Source: DASWHX01 sp036397995 (lineage in GTDB: Bacteria > Bacteroidota > Bacteroidia > Cytophagales > Cyclobacteriaceae). Taken from it: a stretch of 19,346 nt of DNA. The stretch is taken from assembly GCA_036397995.1 (NCBI GenBank), contig DASWHX010000057.1:1-19346 (forward strand), written 5' to 3'. Made by a program: the position numbers and the translations under genes. The notes beneath the pieces were generated by a model, which did no database searches, had not been told where the DNA came from, and was given only the letters and a program-made list of their open reading frames with translations. Of the stretch, positions 7,374 through 17,500 are shown in pieces (the stretch's first letter is position 1; each line of letters starts with the position of its first letter).

Positions 7374-9954
7374 TCCATACGCTTTCAATAGCAATCCCAT
7401 GTCGGACGGTTCGATCACTTTCTGGAATTCCAGGGCCAATGGAGAACTGCAAACTTTCTGCTTTGCTGATATCAAACCTGGATGGTTCATGCTCAAAATA
7501 ATACGGCAAGAAAGTTGGATAGGGCCTGGGAAGAGTTACTGTCTTTACAGGTCTCAAGTCACTAATGGATAATTCGTAACTAGCCCTTTGCGGTTCAACT
7601 ATAATTGTGCCACCCCAAGACGAACCATCCCTTAAAACTAAAGCCAATTGGATAGTACAAGGTTTATCATTCAGGGATCTGCCTCTGAAGATTATTTTTT
7701 GAGCTGAGTCCAATTCATCTTTCCTTCCTTTAATTTTATCACCGAAAAAATACCGGAAACTATAGTCATGAATTTCCGGGGCGCCAACATTTTCATTGTC
7801 CGGAGTATGTAATTTTTCAATGTTCGCCTGGTATTCGGCGACACCCGGTTCTATACCCGGAATTTGTTGAATTCCTCTTACCCATCGTCTGGCCAGGTAA
7901 TCATTATCAGAAATAGCATTGAAAATGTTAATAGAATTCGATTTATTCACAACCCGAACCTCGTAAGTACTTCGATCATGAAAATCCCAATCAAAAGGCC
8001 TTCCTTCCTGACCTGCCGGGTAAGTGAATGATGATGACTCGGTGGTTATTACCAGATTATAGCGAACATAACCTTCTTTAACCATATCGGATGGAATTGT
8101 TACAGTGAAAGTATAAGGAGTAGTTTCCTCCATTTCAAGGATTCTGGGTCGAAATCCGGCAAATACCATTAGCTGAACCGATTTAATTACTTGATTAGAA
8201 ATAGCAATTGCAGAGATCTGAATTTCATTTCCTGACGCAGTTTCGGAGATGGGTTCATGCAGTAAGTAAGTCCTGTCAACGGTTGATTCCGGTGCTACAA
8301 ATTCTCCTAATTTGATATTCTTCCAGGAATCTGTTGCAGTGAGATTCATTTTAGCTCCATTCCTTGCGACCAGATACGTTCCGGGTTTCACCATGAAACT
8401 TTTGCCGTTCACTTCAGGGCGGTACTCATTCCCGCCATTTAGCGGTTGGACGGTAAAATTTTCACCGAGGGCAGGAATATCCAGGGTCATTGGCCATTCA
8501 CGCCATTTGATTATGCCAACAACTTTCTTCAGGCTGTTTCTTCCAAAGGGATTACTTACCCAAACTGCATCTGGCATTACCTCAAGCCGCCAAACATCCT
8601 TATCCACCTCATCAAGAAAATATGCGCCATTTCCACCGTATTTCACAAGGGGCGAATTGCCGGTCCCCGCGATTTGTTCGAGCCTGGAAGTGTTGGCAGG
8701 CATAGTTGATGTGGTATTTGTGTAGATGAATTTTCTTTCTGTTACATACTCGGCAAGATCCTCTTCATAACTGACCCTGAACCCATCAAAAGAGTTATTT
8801 TTCGGATATAATCCATAGCTTTTGTTCATTGGTATCTTATGAAAGATTTCCCCGGAAATCATTAAAGCCAGCGCCTTTGAAGGTGTATAATTCAAATTCA
8901 TATAATGCGTATTATACTCAGTGTTTGCAAAAGCCAGGTAAGTGGGATCGTAGGCAAAGTGTGTTGCGATCTGGATGCCGGCTTCCCTGAAACTTCTTGC
9001 TATTGCTGGGTATATATACGCTCTGCCTACGTCAGCTCCATCGAACTCATAAACCAGTTTTGCACCCTGGTTTTTCTTTATAACATCATCAAATGGAATT
9101 TCATAATTGCTGGCATTTGGCAGGAGATTGCCACCCAACTCCTTTTGAAATCCTAACCCGGTTGGGTACCATTGAAAGGTTCCGCCTTGTATATCAGCAT
9201 TGAAATAGGCTTCTGCCAGATGAACGCTGTGGCTGATATTATAAAAAATCGGTTTCTTGCACCCGGTTTTTCGCATAGCATCAACCATTTTTTGAATATA
9301 AGCTGTGACTTTTTCCGGCTCTTCACGATGGTGTGGTTCGTTGCTAACTTCAAATGCAATCATGTTAGGTTCCTCTTTATACGCCACTCCTGTGTATGAA
9401 TTAATATGATTCAAAAACTGATTAAGATAATTCTCCTGGGCTTTTATGGCATCCGCGTTGGTAAGACAATCGCCCTTTCCATATTTGTACGCAAATCCGG
9501 GAGTTTTCTCATCGGGCTCCGGCCAGCCATTTCCCCAAAAAGCGATGGGTGTTATTACGTAGTTAATCCCTCGTTCATTTAATTTAAACAAGAGATAGTC
9601 AAACAATTTAAGGTGTTCATTATCCAAAAGGTTGCCGAGGGTATCGCTAATTTCAGTATCCCAAACATGAATTCGGTATAAATCAAATCCGAGCCTTGCA
9701 AAATGGTACACATCATCGTCAATTGCCTTTTCTCTGTCAACATTGAGTTTACCCGCAGATCTGTAGGCATGAGCAAAAGGCACGGTATAATTGATTCCAA
9801 AGCCTTTTACTTCTTCCCTGGTATTTTCCCATCGCATAACCCCACTATTATCAACATAGACATTTCCTTTTTTATCTGGTTTTTGAGCCATTAAAGAAAA
9901 ACTACTAAGTAAAAATACGATTACAAAAATCATTACCAGGTTTCTATTTTTCAC
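7366..9954 (-). CDS. Secreted clan GH-A glycoside hydrolase, GH5-like, with C-terminal beta-sandwich domains
   Basis: This 862-residue protein has a signal peptide (MKNRNLVMIFVIVFLLSSFS then LMAQ). The start is GTG at 9954, because the internal ATG at codon 8 would lose the basic N-region. Residues about 30-420 look like a clan GH-A TIM barrel. R94 and H96 lie in DLYRIHVWD. The acid/base E206 lies in FEVSNEPHH, and E303 in LVYEFDGAD is the likely nucleophile. About 440 further residues contain a segment like a GH2/GH5 C-terminal beta-domain (430-535), an Ig-like region (545-670) and a beta-rich carbohydrate-binding-like module (725-862). The start lies seven bases after the GH2 stop, so the two are co-transcribed. 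In a galactan locus it may act on beta-1,4-galactan. GH147, a Bacteroidota galactanase family, is an alternative to GH5 that I cannot settle by eye. Confidence 0.8.
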   Translation of the reverse strand: MKNRNLVMIFVIVFLLSSFSLMAQKPDKKGNVYVDNSGVMRWENTREEVKGFGINYTVPFAHAYRSAGKLNVDREKAIDDDVYHFARLGFDLYRIHVWDTEISDTLGNLLDNEHLKLFDYLLFKLNERGINYVITPIAFWGNGWPEPDEKTPGFAYKYGKGDCLTNADAIKAQENYLNQFLNHINSYTGVAYKEEPNMIAFEVSNEPHHREEPEKVTAYIQKMVDAMRKTGCKKPIFYNISHSVHLAEAYFNADIQGGTFQWYPTGLGFQKELGGNLLPNASNYEIPFDDVIKKNQGAKLVYEFDGADVGRAYIYPAIARSFREAGIQIATHFAYDPTYLAFANTEYNTHYMNLNYTPSKALALMISGEIFHKIPMNKSYGLYPKNNSFDGFRVSYEEDLAEYVTERKFIYTNTTSTMPANTSRLEQIAGTGNSPLVKYGGNGAYFLDEVDKDVWRLEVMPDAVWVSNPFGRNSLKKVVGIIKWREWPMTLDIPALGENFTVQPLNGGNEYRPEVNGKSFMVKPGTYLVARNGAKMNLTATDSWKNIKLGEFVAPESTVDRTYLLHEPISETASGNEIQISAIAISNQVIKSVQLMVFAGFRPRILEMEETTPYTFTVTIPSDMVKEGYVRYNLVITTESSSFTYPAGQEGRPFDWDFHDRSTYEVRVVNKSNSINIFNAISDNDYLARRWVRGIQQIPGIEPGVAEYQANIEKLHTPDNENVGAPEIHDYSFRYFFGDKIKGRKDELDSAQKIIFRGRSLNDKPCTIQLALVLRDGSSWGGTIIVEPQRASYELSISDLRPVKTVTLPRPYPTFLPYYFEHEPSRFDISKAESLQFSIGPGIPESDRTVRHGIAIESVWIK

Positions 9955-9961
9955 AAGATTG

Positions 9962-12445
9962 TTATTTAATTGCTTTGGTATAATTAAAGCATGCCTGAAT
10001 TGAATTGTCGGTTTTCACTTCCATATTGGAATCTTTTAGCCCCGGAGAGGTTGCTTTAATCCTAATCGTTCCTGATTCATCTGAAGATTGAATAATGGCA
10101 AGAGCAAGACCGTTAAATGCCTTGCGTTTATTATGCTGGAATGAATCATGGTCGGATGGGTCGCCATTATCAACGGCAATAAGTTTGCCGACACCATCCA
10201 CTGAAAATTCAATCTCATTGGATGCGGTTGGAACTACCAATCCGTTTTCATCGACAATTTCAACCTTAACATGAACGACATCGCGTTTATCAGATTTTAT
10301 CAGTTGACGATCAGCGGATAACCGGATAGCGGCAGGCTCCCCGGTAGTTTTGATCTCGTAAATAGAAACCAGCTTGCCCGCCCTTTTTCCAACTGCGCGT
10401 AAAGTGCCGGGTTCATAGGGAACATCCCAGGAAGCATGAAGGTCGGCAGTAGTAGTTCTCAGGTAAGGTCTTTCATACCGGTTCCAACCACCGGAGGTTC
10501 CTTGTCTTGGAAATTCCAAAACCCTGGTACCAATGAGTTTGTCATTCAGGTATAACAAAACACTGTCACAGTTTGTATATGCCACTACCTGCAGGAACCG
10601 GCCTTCCTTGCCTTTCCAGTTCCAGTGTGGAAATACGTGTAATACGGGATCTTCAGTCCATTGGCTCTGGTAGAAGTAAAACCCATCTTTTTCAAACCCC
10701 GCTAAGTCAAGTTCACCGGAGCTTGCATTTTTGTCAGGCCATCTGGCTTCGCCCAGGTAATCAATACCTGTCCACATAAAATCGCCAATAACGTAATCAT
10801 GCATTGAGACAAATTTCCATAATTCTGCTGCCCGGATCATCCCGGAGGTATAATGGTAAGTGGTGGCTTCAATATCATCTGTCACTTTGTATTCACTACG
10901 GATATTTCTGACAGATGCGCTTTCCGTGCCCACCATTTTCCAATTTGGGTTATTAATTTTATCCTCGCTGTTATAAATTTCCCGGCGCTCATGCCAGCGA
11001 TCCATATAATTGTAGCCCACGATATCCAGCATATTCAGAAATGGTAATTTTGCTGTGCGGCCATCCGCGGCAATATGATCGTTTCCCGTTGTTACGGGCC
11101 GCGTTGGGTCTTCCCTGTGAAATGTTTCAATCAATGGCTTCAGGATTTCTTCGCCACCATCAACACTTTGTTCACCAATTTCATTTCCTGCACTCCACAT
11201 TACAACTGAGGGATGATTTCTGTCTCTTCGTATAAAATCTATTAGGTCGCGTTGAGACCACTCTTTATAGTATTTGTTATACCCAAACTCAACTTTTCCG
11301 TGTGTCCATTCGTCAAAAGGTTCATCCATTACCAGGAAGCCAAGTTTATCACAAAGGTCAAGGAATTCAGGTGCGGGAGGATTATGCGCGGTGCGTATTG
11401 CATTGACTCCCATCTCTTTCATTTTTATTAGTCTTCGTTCCCAAACTCTTTCTGGGACCGCGGCACCAACTGCCCCGCCATCATGATGAAGATTAACTCC
11501 CTTCATTTTTGTTTGCTCTCCGTTCAACAGAAATCCTCTTTTTGAATCATACTCTATTTTCCTGATCCCGAAAACAGTAACCTGATCATCAACAATCCTA
11601 TTTCCTTCCATAACCATTTGATGCAAGGTATACAAGTGTGGATTTTTCAGTCCCCAGAGTTTAGGAGATGGAACGGTGTTTTTATTTTTTACCATGGTGG
11701 ACTGCCCTGAATTTACAGAATAACCGAGATCAAATCTTTTAACTTCTTTGCCGGTTTGATCTATAATTACTGTTCTTAGAATTCCGCTTTTACGGGAAGA
11801 ATGATTATTAACCAGACGAGTATTAATAATTATATCAGCCTTATCATCAGTAATATTTGAAGTAATAATATGAGTACCCAGGAAGTCAATGCGCAGGTTA
11901 TCTGTGATGTTAAGCCAGACGTGGCGGTAAATACCTGACCCGGAATACCATCGCGAATTGGGTTGTTTCGAATTATCTACACGAACCGCAATCGTATTTT
12001 TACCTGGGCGCAAGTGGGGTGTCAGATCGTATGCAAATCCAATGTATCCAAAAGGACGCATTCCTAATTCTTTTCCATTGATCCAAACCGTACTATTCAT
12101 ATACACGCCGTCGAATTCAATCCAGACATAGTTGCCGGCGGCACTGACAGGCAGATCAAAACTCTTTCGGTACCAGCCAATTCCGGTTGGGAGGTAAGCA
12201 ACTCTGCCGCCTCCGGGAGCATCTCTGTTAAATTCACCTTCAACGCTCCAGTCGTGGGGTAAATCCAGGGTTCGCCAGTCGCCGTCATTAAACCCCGGAT
12301 TCTGGGCACCATCAATATCCTGTTGAATGAATTTCCAGTTAAAATCCATCAGGTAGCGCTCCCTTTTCTCCGGATTGTTGGCGAAAGTTGGGATGGAAAT
12401 AGCAAGAAAAAATAGTATGAATAACCTTCTGACATTGCAAAACAT
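9962..12445 (-). CDS. Secreted GH2 beta-galactosidase-like glycoside hydrolase
   Basis: This 827-residue enzyme has a signal peptide (MFCNVRRLFILFFLAISIPT then FA) and is probably periplasmic. The order is typical of Bacteroidota GH2 enzymes: a sugar-binding jelly roll (30-185, with LDLPHDWSVEG and SRWYSGSGIYRHVWL), an Ig-like domain (188-297), a TIM barrel (300-600), then a DUF4982-type domain (about 610-690) and a C-terminal Ig-like domain (700-810). Barrel motifs include MKGVNLHHD, RTAHNPPAPEFLDLCDKLGF and DEPFDEW. Acid/base E422 lies in WSAGNEIGE, and the nucleophile E508 in VGTESAS. In a galactan locus the expected role is releasing galactose from beta-galacto-oligosaccharides made by the GH53 enzyme. 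Other GH2 specificities, such as beta-glucuronidase or beta-mannosidase, are not excluded by sequence alone. The GH-A glycosidase gene follows seven bases downstream. Confidence 0.9.
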   Translation of the reverse strand: MFCNVRRLFILFFLAISIPTFANNPEKRERYLMDFNWKFIQQDIDGAQNPGFNDGDWRTLDLPHDWSVEGEFNRDAPGGGRVAYLPTGIGWYRKSFDLPVSAAGNYVWIEFDGVYMNSTVWINGKELGMRPFGYIGFAYDLTPHLRPGKNTIAVRVDNSKQPNSRWYSGSGIYRHVWLNITDNLRIDFLGTHIITSNITDDKADIIINTRLVNNHSSRKSGILRTVIIDQTGKEVKRFDLGYSVNSGQSTMVKNKNTVPSPKLWGLKNPHLYTLHQMVMEGNRIVDDQVTVFGIRKIEYDSKRGFLLNGEQTKMKGVNLHHDGGAVGAAVPERVWERRLIKMKEMGVNAIRTAHNPPAPEFLDLCDKLGFLVMDEPFDEWTHGKVEFGYNKYYKEWSQRDLIDFIRRDRNHPSVVMWSAGNEIGEQSVDGGEEILKPLIETFHREDPTRPVTTGNDHIAADGRTAKLPFLNMLDIVGYNYMDRWHERREIYNSEDKINNPNWKMVGTESASVRNIRSEYKVTDDIEATTYHYTSGMIRAAELWKFVSMHDYVIGDFMWTGIDYLGEARWPDKNASSGELDLAGFEKDGFYFYQSQWTEDPVLHVFPHWNWKGKEGRFLQVVAYTNCDSVLLYLNDKLIGTRVLEFPRQGTSGGWNRYERPYLRTTTADLHASWDVPYEPGTLRAVGKRAGKLVSIYEIKTTGEPAAIRLSADRQLIKSDKRDVVHVKVEIVDENGLVVPTASNEIEFSVDGVGKLIAVDNGDPSDHDSFQHNKRKAFNGLALAIIQSSDESGTIRIKATSPGLKDSNMEVKTDNSIQACFNYTKAIK

Positions 12446-12464
12446 AATGGAGTTGTTTTAAGGT

Positions 12465-12496
12465 CAAAATAATAGCAGTGAGCCTGGAAATTCAAA
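12465..12496 (-). promoter_or_regulatory. Candidate Bacteroidota-type promoter before the GH2/GH-A operon
   Basis: Reading on the minus strand, TTTG (12496-12493) is followed after 20 bases by TTATTTTG (12472-12465), one mismatch from the phylum's TAnnTTTG -7 element. Transcription would start about 10-15 bases before the GH2 ATG at 12445. The surrounding 151-base spacer (12446-12596) separates GH2 from the upstream GH13 gene, so a separate promoter here is plausible. The region is AT-rich, so chance matches are possible. Confidence 0.3.
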
Positions 12497-12596
12497 TAAA
12501 CAGTAGCCCTGGAAGGCTGTGATTTCATCTAATTGAAGGGGTATTTTAGATTTGCTTTTGATCTCAAATAATTGCTATCAGGAGCATCCGAGCGGA

Positions 12597-14435
12597 TTAT
12601 TTTATCTCCAATATCAGGGTTGATTTTGCGGGAATTTGAATGGAACCGGATATGTCTGTATATATGCCTGTGAATGGGTTTATTGCATTCTTTTTATCTC
12701 CCAATATCTCAGTGAATCGCAGCAAATTCAGTCTGGACGCTTGTCCCTTATTCAAAATTACCATCACAATATCTGACTCGTTGTATCTGAAATAGACATA
12801 TACGCCATCACTTGGTGCAAAATGAAGGGTTTTGCCAGTTTGTATTACCTTCTTGTCTTTTCTCCAATTGAGCAAAGCTTTGAGATACTCCTGTGTATTC
12901 TTCTGGTGATCATTCAGCCCTGTCGCAGTGAAACCATTAATATCATCTCCAGGCCATCCTCCCGGGAAATCAGATCGAATCAAACCGTGATCACCACGCT
13001 TGGCTGAATTCTGCATCAGAATTTCCGTACCATAGTAAATTTGGGGAATTCCCCGGACGGTTAGTAAATAAGTCAATGCCATTTTGGTGAGTTCAACATC
13101 TTCATTAAGCTGGGTAAAAATACGATCCATATCATGATTGTCTCCGAAAACCAACAAGTCCTGAGGATTCGCATAAATGAAATCATTGGCCAATCCATCG
13201 TATAGTTTTACCAGCCCATTTCCCCAGCTTTCTTTTTCATTCAATGCCTGAACAAGGTTCGATTGCATCGGGAAATCCATGGTGCTATTCAAACAACCCT
13301 GTACCCGGCCCTTTATTGCTGAGCCTTGCTGCCAATAGGCAACAATCAGCGGATTTGTTGACCATTCTTCACCTACAATACTAAAGTTTGGATATTCATT
13401 CATTATGGAGCATGTCCAGTCACGAAGAAACGATTGATCTGAATAGGGATATGTGTCTTGCCGGATCCCACCCAGTCCCAAAGTTTCGATCCACCAAATG
13501 CTATTTTGAATAAGATATTTAGCCATGTGCGGGTTAGTCTGGTTTAAATCCGGCATTGAAGGAACAAACCAGCCCCTTGTCATAAGCTCCCTGTCTACCT
13601 GGGCCGCATAAAGATCTTCGTTGACGGTTCTTCTGTGATTGGTCACACGCATGGAGTCCTGATAATTAATCCAATCAGAAAATGGCAAATCTTCCATCCA
13701 CCAGTAACCGGAACCGGAGTGATTTACAACTCCATCAAAAATTAATTTAATTCCGCGGGCTTTTGCTTTGGTGGCAAGCTCTTTATATTCATCCAAAGTG
13801 CCGAATCTTGGATCAACTTTGTAGAAATCGGTGATGGCATATCCATGGTAAGACTGCTGTTTCATATTGTTCTCCAGAACCGGGCTTGACCATATTGCAG
13901 TAAATCCCATTTCATCCAGATAGTCAAGATGATCGATGATACCGCGGAGGTCACCTCCATGTCTTGCATAGTCTTCCTGCCGGTTAAGGGAAGTTTCCCT
14001 CATCCCTTTTACAATATCATTATCAGGATTGCCGTTCGAAAAACGGTCCGGAGTGATAAGGTATATCACATCAGAAGAATTAAATCCGGTAAGAGAAGCA
14101 GGATTTTGATTGCGGTTTTGCATCTGGTATTGGAATGTATGAACTGTCCTTCTCCCGCTGTTTAGTTTTATAGAAACTTCACCGGCTTGCGTATTTTCTG
14201 CAATGGAAAGTTCCAGGAAAAGATAATTCTTGCTTTCTGCCGGCGTTACTTTCGTTATTTTTACCCCTTTGTATTCAACCTCCGCAGTAAGGTCACTTAT
14301 TTCTTTACCATAGAGCAACAATTCAACGCTTTCATCTTTCATTCCTACCCACCAATTTGGCGGCTCAACACGTGTAACTTGTGAGAAAGTCCCTGTCGAA
14401 ATAAATAGACATAATATTGAAATGAATTTCTTCAT
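12597..14435 (-). CDS. Secreted GH13 cyclomaltodextrinase/neopullulanase-like alpha-glucan hydrolase
   Basis: This 612-residue enzyme has a signal peptide (MKKFISILCLFISTGTFSQ) and is likely periplasmic. Residues about 20-105 form a cyclomaltodextrinase-type N-terminal beta-domain (VEPPNWWVGM is characteristic). Residues about 120-530 are the GH13 TIM barrel, and 535-612 the C-terminal all-beta domain. Conserved regions seen are DGVVNH (D234-H239), GGIRQDTYPY with nucleophile D327, IVGEEW with acid/base E356, and GDNHDMDR with transition-state stabiliser D435. Relatives cleave cyclodextrins, maltodextrins or pullulan (the SusA-like role). It is divergent from the regulator at 14579 and precedes GH2 by 151 bases on the same strand. 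An alpha-glucan enzyme beside galactan enzymes is unexpected; it may serve another substrate or be controlled separately. Confidence 0.92.
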   Translation of the reverse strand: MKKFISILCLFISTGTFSQVTRVEPPNWWVGMKDESVELLLYGKEISDLTAEVEYKGVKITKVTPAESKNYLFLELSIAENTQAGEVSIKLNSGRRTVHTFQYQMQNRNQNPASLTGFNSSDVIYLITPDRFSNGNPDNDIVKGMRETSLNRQEDYARHGGDLRGIIDHLDYLDEMGFTAIWSSPVLENNMKQQSYHGYAITDFYKVDPRFGTLDEYKELATKAKARGIKLIFDGVVNHSGSGYWWMEDLPFSDWINYQDSMRVTNHRRTVNEDLYAAQVDRELMTRGWFVPSMPDLNQTNPHMAKYLIQNSIWWIETLGLGGIRQDTYPYSDQSFLRDWTCSIMNEYPNFSIVGEEWSTNPLIVAYWQQGSAIKGRVQGCLNSTMDFPMQSNLVQALNEKESWGNGLVKLYDGLANDFIYANPQDLLVFGDNHDMDRIFTQLNEDVELTKMALTYLLTVRGIPQIYYGTEILMQNSAKRGDHGLIRSDFPGGWPGDDINGFTATGLNDHQKNTQEYLKALLNWRKDKKVIQTGKTLHFAPSDGVYVYFRYNESDIVMVILNKGQASRLNLLRFTEILGDKKNAINPFTGIYTDISGSIQIPAKSTLILEIK

Positions 14436-14555
14436 AATAATTATTCAGCATTAATGATTTGATGTTATACCTTCATAAATATCCGGAAAATAGTCTTTTT
14501 AGAAGAGCCATTCATATAAAGATAAGTTTTAAAAAAGTGTTTTATCACGTAAATT

Positions 14556-14574
14556 ATGGGTAATAAATTCCCAT
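14556..14574. promoter_or_regulatory. Imperfect palindrome just before the hybrid regulator start codon
   Basis: ATGGG-T-AAT-AA-ATTCCCAT forms two eight-base arms (ATGGGAAT and ATTCCCAT) with one inserted T in the left arm and a two-base centre. It ends four bases before the ATG at 14579. It lies in the 143-base divergent spacer between the GH13 gene and the regulator. It could be an operator for autoregulation or a translation-start element, or chance in AT-rich DNA. No clean promoter match was found in this spacer on either strand. Confidence 0.25.
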
Positions 14575-14578
14575 TTCC

Positions 14579-17500
14579 ATGATTCTGAGACTTGCGTTCC
14601 TTTCAATCCTTATTTCAGGCATTTGTAATGAAATTATGGCTCAGAGCTCGGTACTTTTTAATTCTATAGATCAGACAAACGGGCTTTCTAATGGTTCGGT
14701 AACCAAAATCGTTCAGGATGCTAAAGGATTTATTTGGATTGGAACCAAAAATGGAATCGACCGGTATGATGGATTAAAATTCAGGATATATGATACGTAC
14801 AACTCCGGTCTGGGTGCAAATGACATCAGCAATATTTTTATTGATGATAAACAACGGATGTGGGTAAGTACAATTGGTGGTGGGCTTAGCATTTATGATC
14901 AGGCTAAAGATGAATTCTATACTTTTCAATTTGATCAGGGTAACCCAAAGTCGATTTCTTCAAGTGATGTCCAGGTAATTGAACAGGATCGGGAAGGGAA
15001 TGTTTGGATTGGTACAGAGCATGGTTTGAATAAGTTCATGGAGGCTGATTCATCTTTTGAGAAATTCAAATACAGCGAAAGGAATTCACTCTTCAGTAAC
15101 CGGGTGATGGCAATTTTTGAGGATGAAAGTGAAAATTTGTGGGTTGGAACGTTTGGTGGGGGTCTCAGTCTGTTAAATAAACAATCGGGTAAGTTAGAGA
15201 TAAAGCATCCCATCGGAAATCGATCTCTTGAACTGAAATTTATTCATCAAATAAATTCCCTTGAACCGGGCAAACTTCTAATAGCCACAAGTGGAACCGG
15301 TTTGATTGAGTATGATATTGAAAAAAATTTCATTTCAAGTTTTCTTCCCGAACCTTTTAATAGGATTCCTATTGTGAGGTCTGTCTACCACGGTAGTGGG
15401 AATACTCTTTGGGTGGCAACTGATGGAGAAGGTTTATTGAAAGTTACTTTCCAGGATGGCAAAAAAGTGATCAAACAATTCATTAATAAAACCGGCAATC
15501 CCAACACCCTGAATAGTAACGCGCTGTATACGGTTTTTGAAGATAATTCCCGGAATATTTGGATAGGCACTGCCTGGAACGGACTAAATGTTTTGGGCAA
15601 CGAATCCGAAAATCTGAATTTTTATTGGAGTGACTTTAAAGGAGAGAGTCAAAAAGGCATCTTAAGTATTTATGCTGATGATTGGAAGTTATATTTCGGC
15701 ACAGATGGATCTGGCCTGAGTACCTATGACCTGATTTCCAAAGGGAACGCGATTAATGGAAACTTTGATCATTATTATATTCAATTCATTGAAAAGGACA
15801 AAGACGGATCCCTTTGGATTGGCACCTTTAAGAATGGATTGATTCACCTCAACAATGGAGAGGTTGAGCAATTTAAACATGATGCGGAAAATAAATTTTC
15901 AATAAGTCACAACGATGTAAGGGACATACTTCAATTGAGTAATAATAAATACCTGGTGGCTACCTGGGGCGGTGGTCTCGATTTGTTTAATTCGCTGGAA
16001 AAAACCTTTACATCCAATAAAAATAGCCAATCTGAACCCGGATCAATTGGCAGTGATAACGTTATTTCACTTTTGGCCGCGGATGATGGTAAAGTGTGGG
16101 TGGCCACATTTGGAGGTGGGCTAAACTTATTTGATCCTGTCACGGAAACTTTTGAGAAGATCAGGATCCATATAAAAGATGAGGCCCAATTGAATGGCAA
16201 CAATATGCTCACTTTGCTGAAAGACTCTAATAATGATTTGTGGCTTGGAGCCTGGGGAGATGGTTTGATAAAGTGGAATCAGAATTCCAAAGATTTCACC
16301 AGGTTTACTACAAAAGAAGGGATTGCTGATAACACTATAACGGCGCTATTGGAAGATCAAAACGGAAGGGTTTGGATGAGCACAAAGAATGGCATTTCCA
16401 GTTTGAATATTAATGGCAATGAAATCAACTCGTATCCTTTACTGAAAGGTGAATATCATATCAATTCTTCCTTCGCGGCCAAGAATGGACAATTATTTTT
16501 TGGGAATACCAAAGGGGCGATTTCATTTAATCCGGACAGGTTAGCTGCCGGAAATCAAAACCCTGAGATTGTCTTTACAGAATTAAGGATTTTCGATAAA
16601 CAAATTCAAGCAACAGAAGGGGTAATTGAAAGCCAAATACTGTTTCAGGATAGAATAGTTTTATCTCATAATCAAAATGCAATTACTTTTGAATTTGCAG
16701 CACTTAATTATCCCTTTTCGAATCAGTTTGAATACTCGTATTTCCTGGAAGGTATTACCAGCGATTGGGTAAATCTTGGTAACCAGAGGTCAATTACCCT
16801 GACAAATCTTATGCCTGGTAATTATACGCTAATGGTAGGCGGAGCAAATATGCCAAAATCTTACCGAAATTTTGCAAGCATTGATATTGAAATTTTGAAC
16901 CCGTGGTGGAAAGAATGGTGGGCAATAGCGACTTACTTTATTTTGTTCCTGATTCTTTTGTATGGGTTCAGACATTATGCAGTGAAGTGGGAAAAAATGA
17001 AACACAGTTTGAAGTTGGAGAAAATTTCAAGGGAGAAAGAGGCGGAACTTCATGACATCAAAATGCGGTTTTTCACCAACATTTCCCATGAGATTCGGAC
17101 TCCTATTACCCTAATGCTAGGAGCAATAAACAGGATGGAAGAAAAAGGCGTACTGGAAAACCTCCAGAAGAAAGCGTTGGTCAGTCTAAGGAGGAATGGC
17201 AACCGTCTTTCTCAGCTGCTTACCGAGTTGCTTGATTTCCGGAAACTGGAAACCGCCGGATTTCACCTTAAAATAAGCCAGGGTAACCTGGTGAAATTTG
17301 CGCGGGAAGTATCATTATCGTTCAATGATATTGCACTACAAAAGAAAATTGACTTTCAATTCCAGGCTGACGCTGAAAGGATTGAAGCCTGGTATGACAA
17401 AGATCAGATGGAGAAAGTTTTATTCAATTTATTGCATAACGCGTTTAAATATGCAAATAAGAATGGAGAAATCAGATTAAAAGTTGAGCGGGATGATGAG

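Noticed and set aside
7293..7496. 67-codon minus-strand frame at the end of the GH-A gene
   Set aside because: It is an out-of-frame shadow of the GH-A coding region with no signal or motif.
8312..8725. 137-codon plus-strand frame opposite the GH-A glycosidase
   Set aside because: It is antisense to a clearly coding region, and the composition follows the opposite gene's codons.
14436..14578. Search for TTTG/TAnnTTTG promoters in the GH13-regulator spacer
   Set aside because: A TTTG at 14458-14461 has no properly spaced -7 element on the plus strand, and no CAAA, hence no minus-strand TTTG, occurs in the spacer.
14579..16560. Repeated WIGT/GGGL-like motifs that could be taken for a DNA repeat array
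   Set aside because: They are the degenerate protein-level blades of the sensor's beta-propellers, not DNA direct repeats or a CRISPR array.
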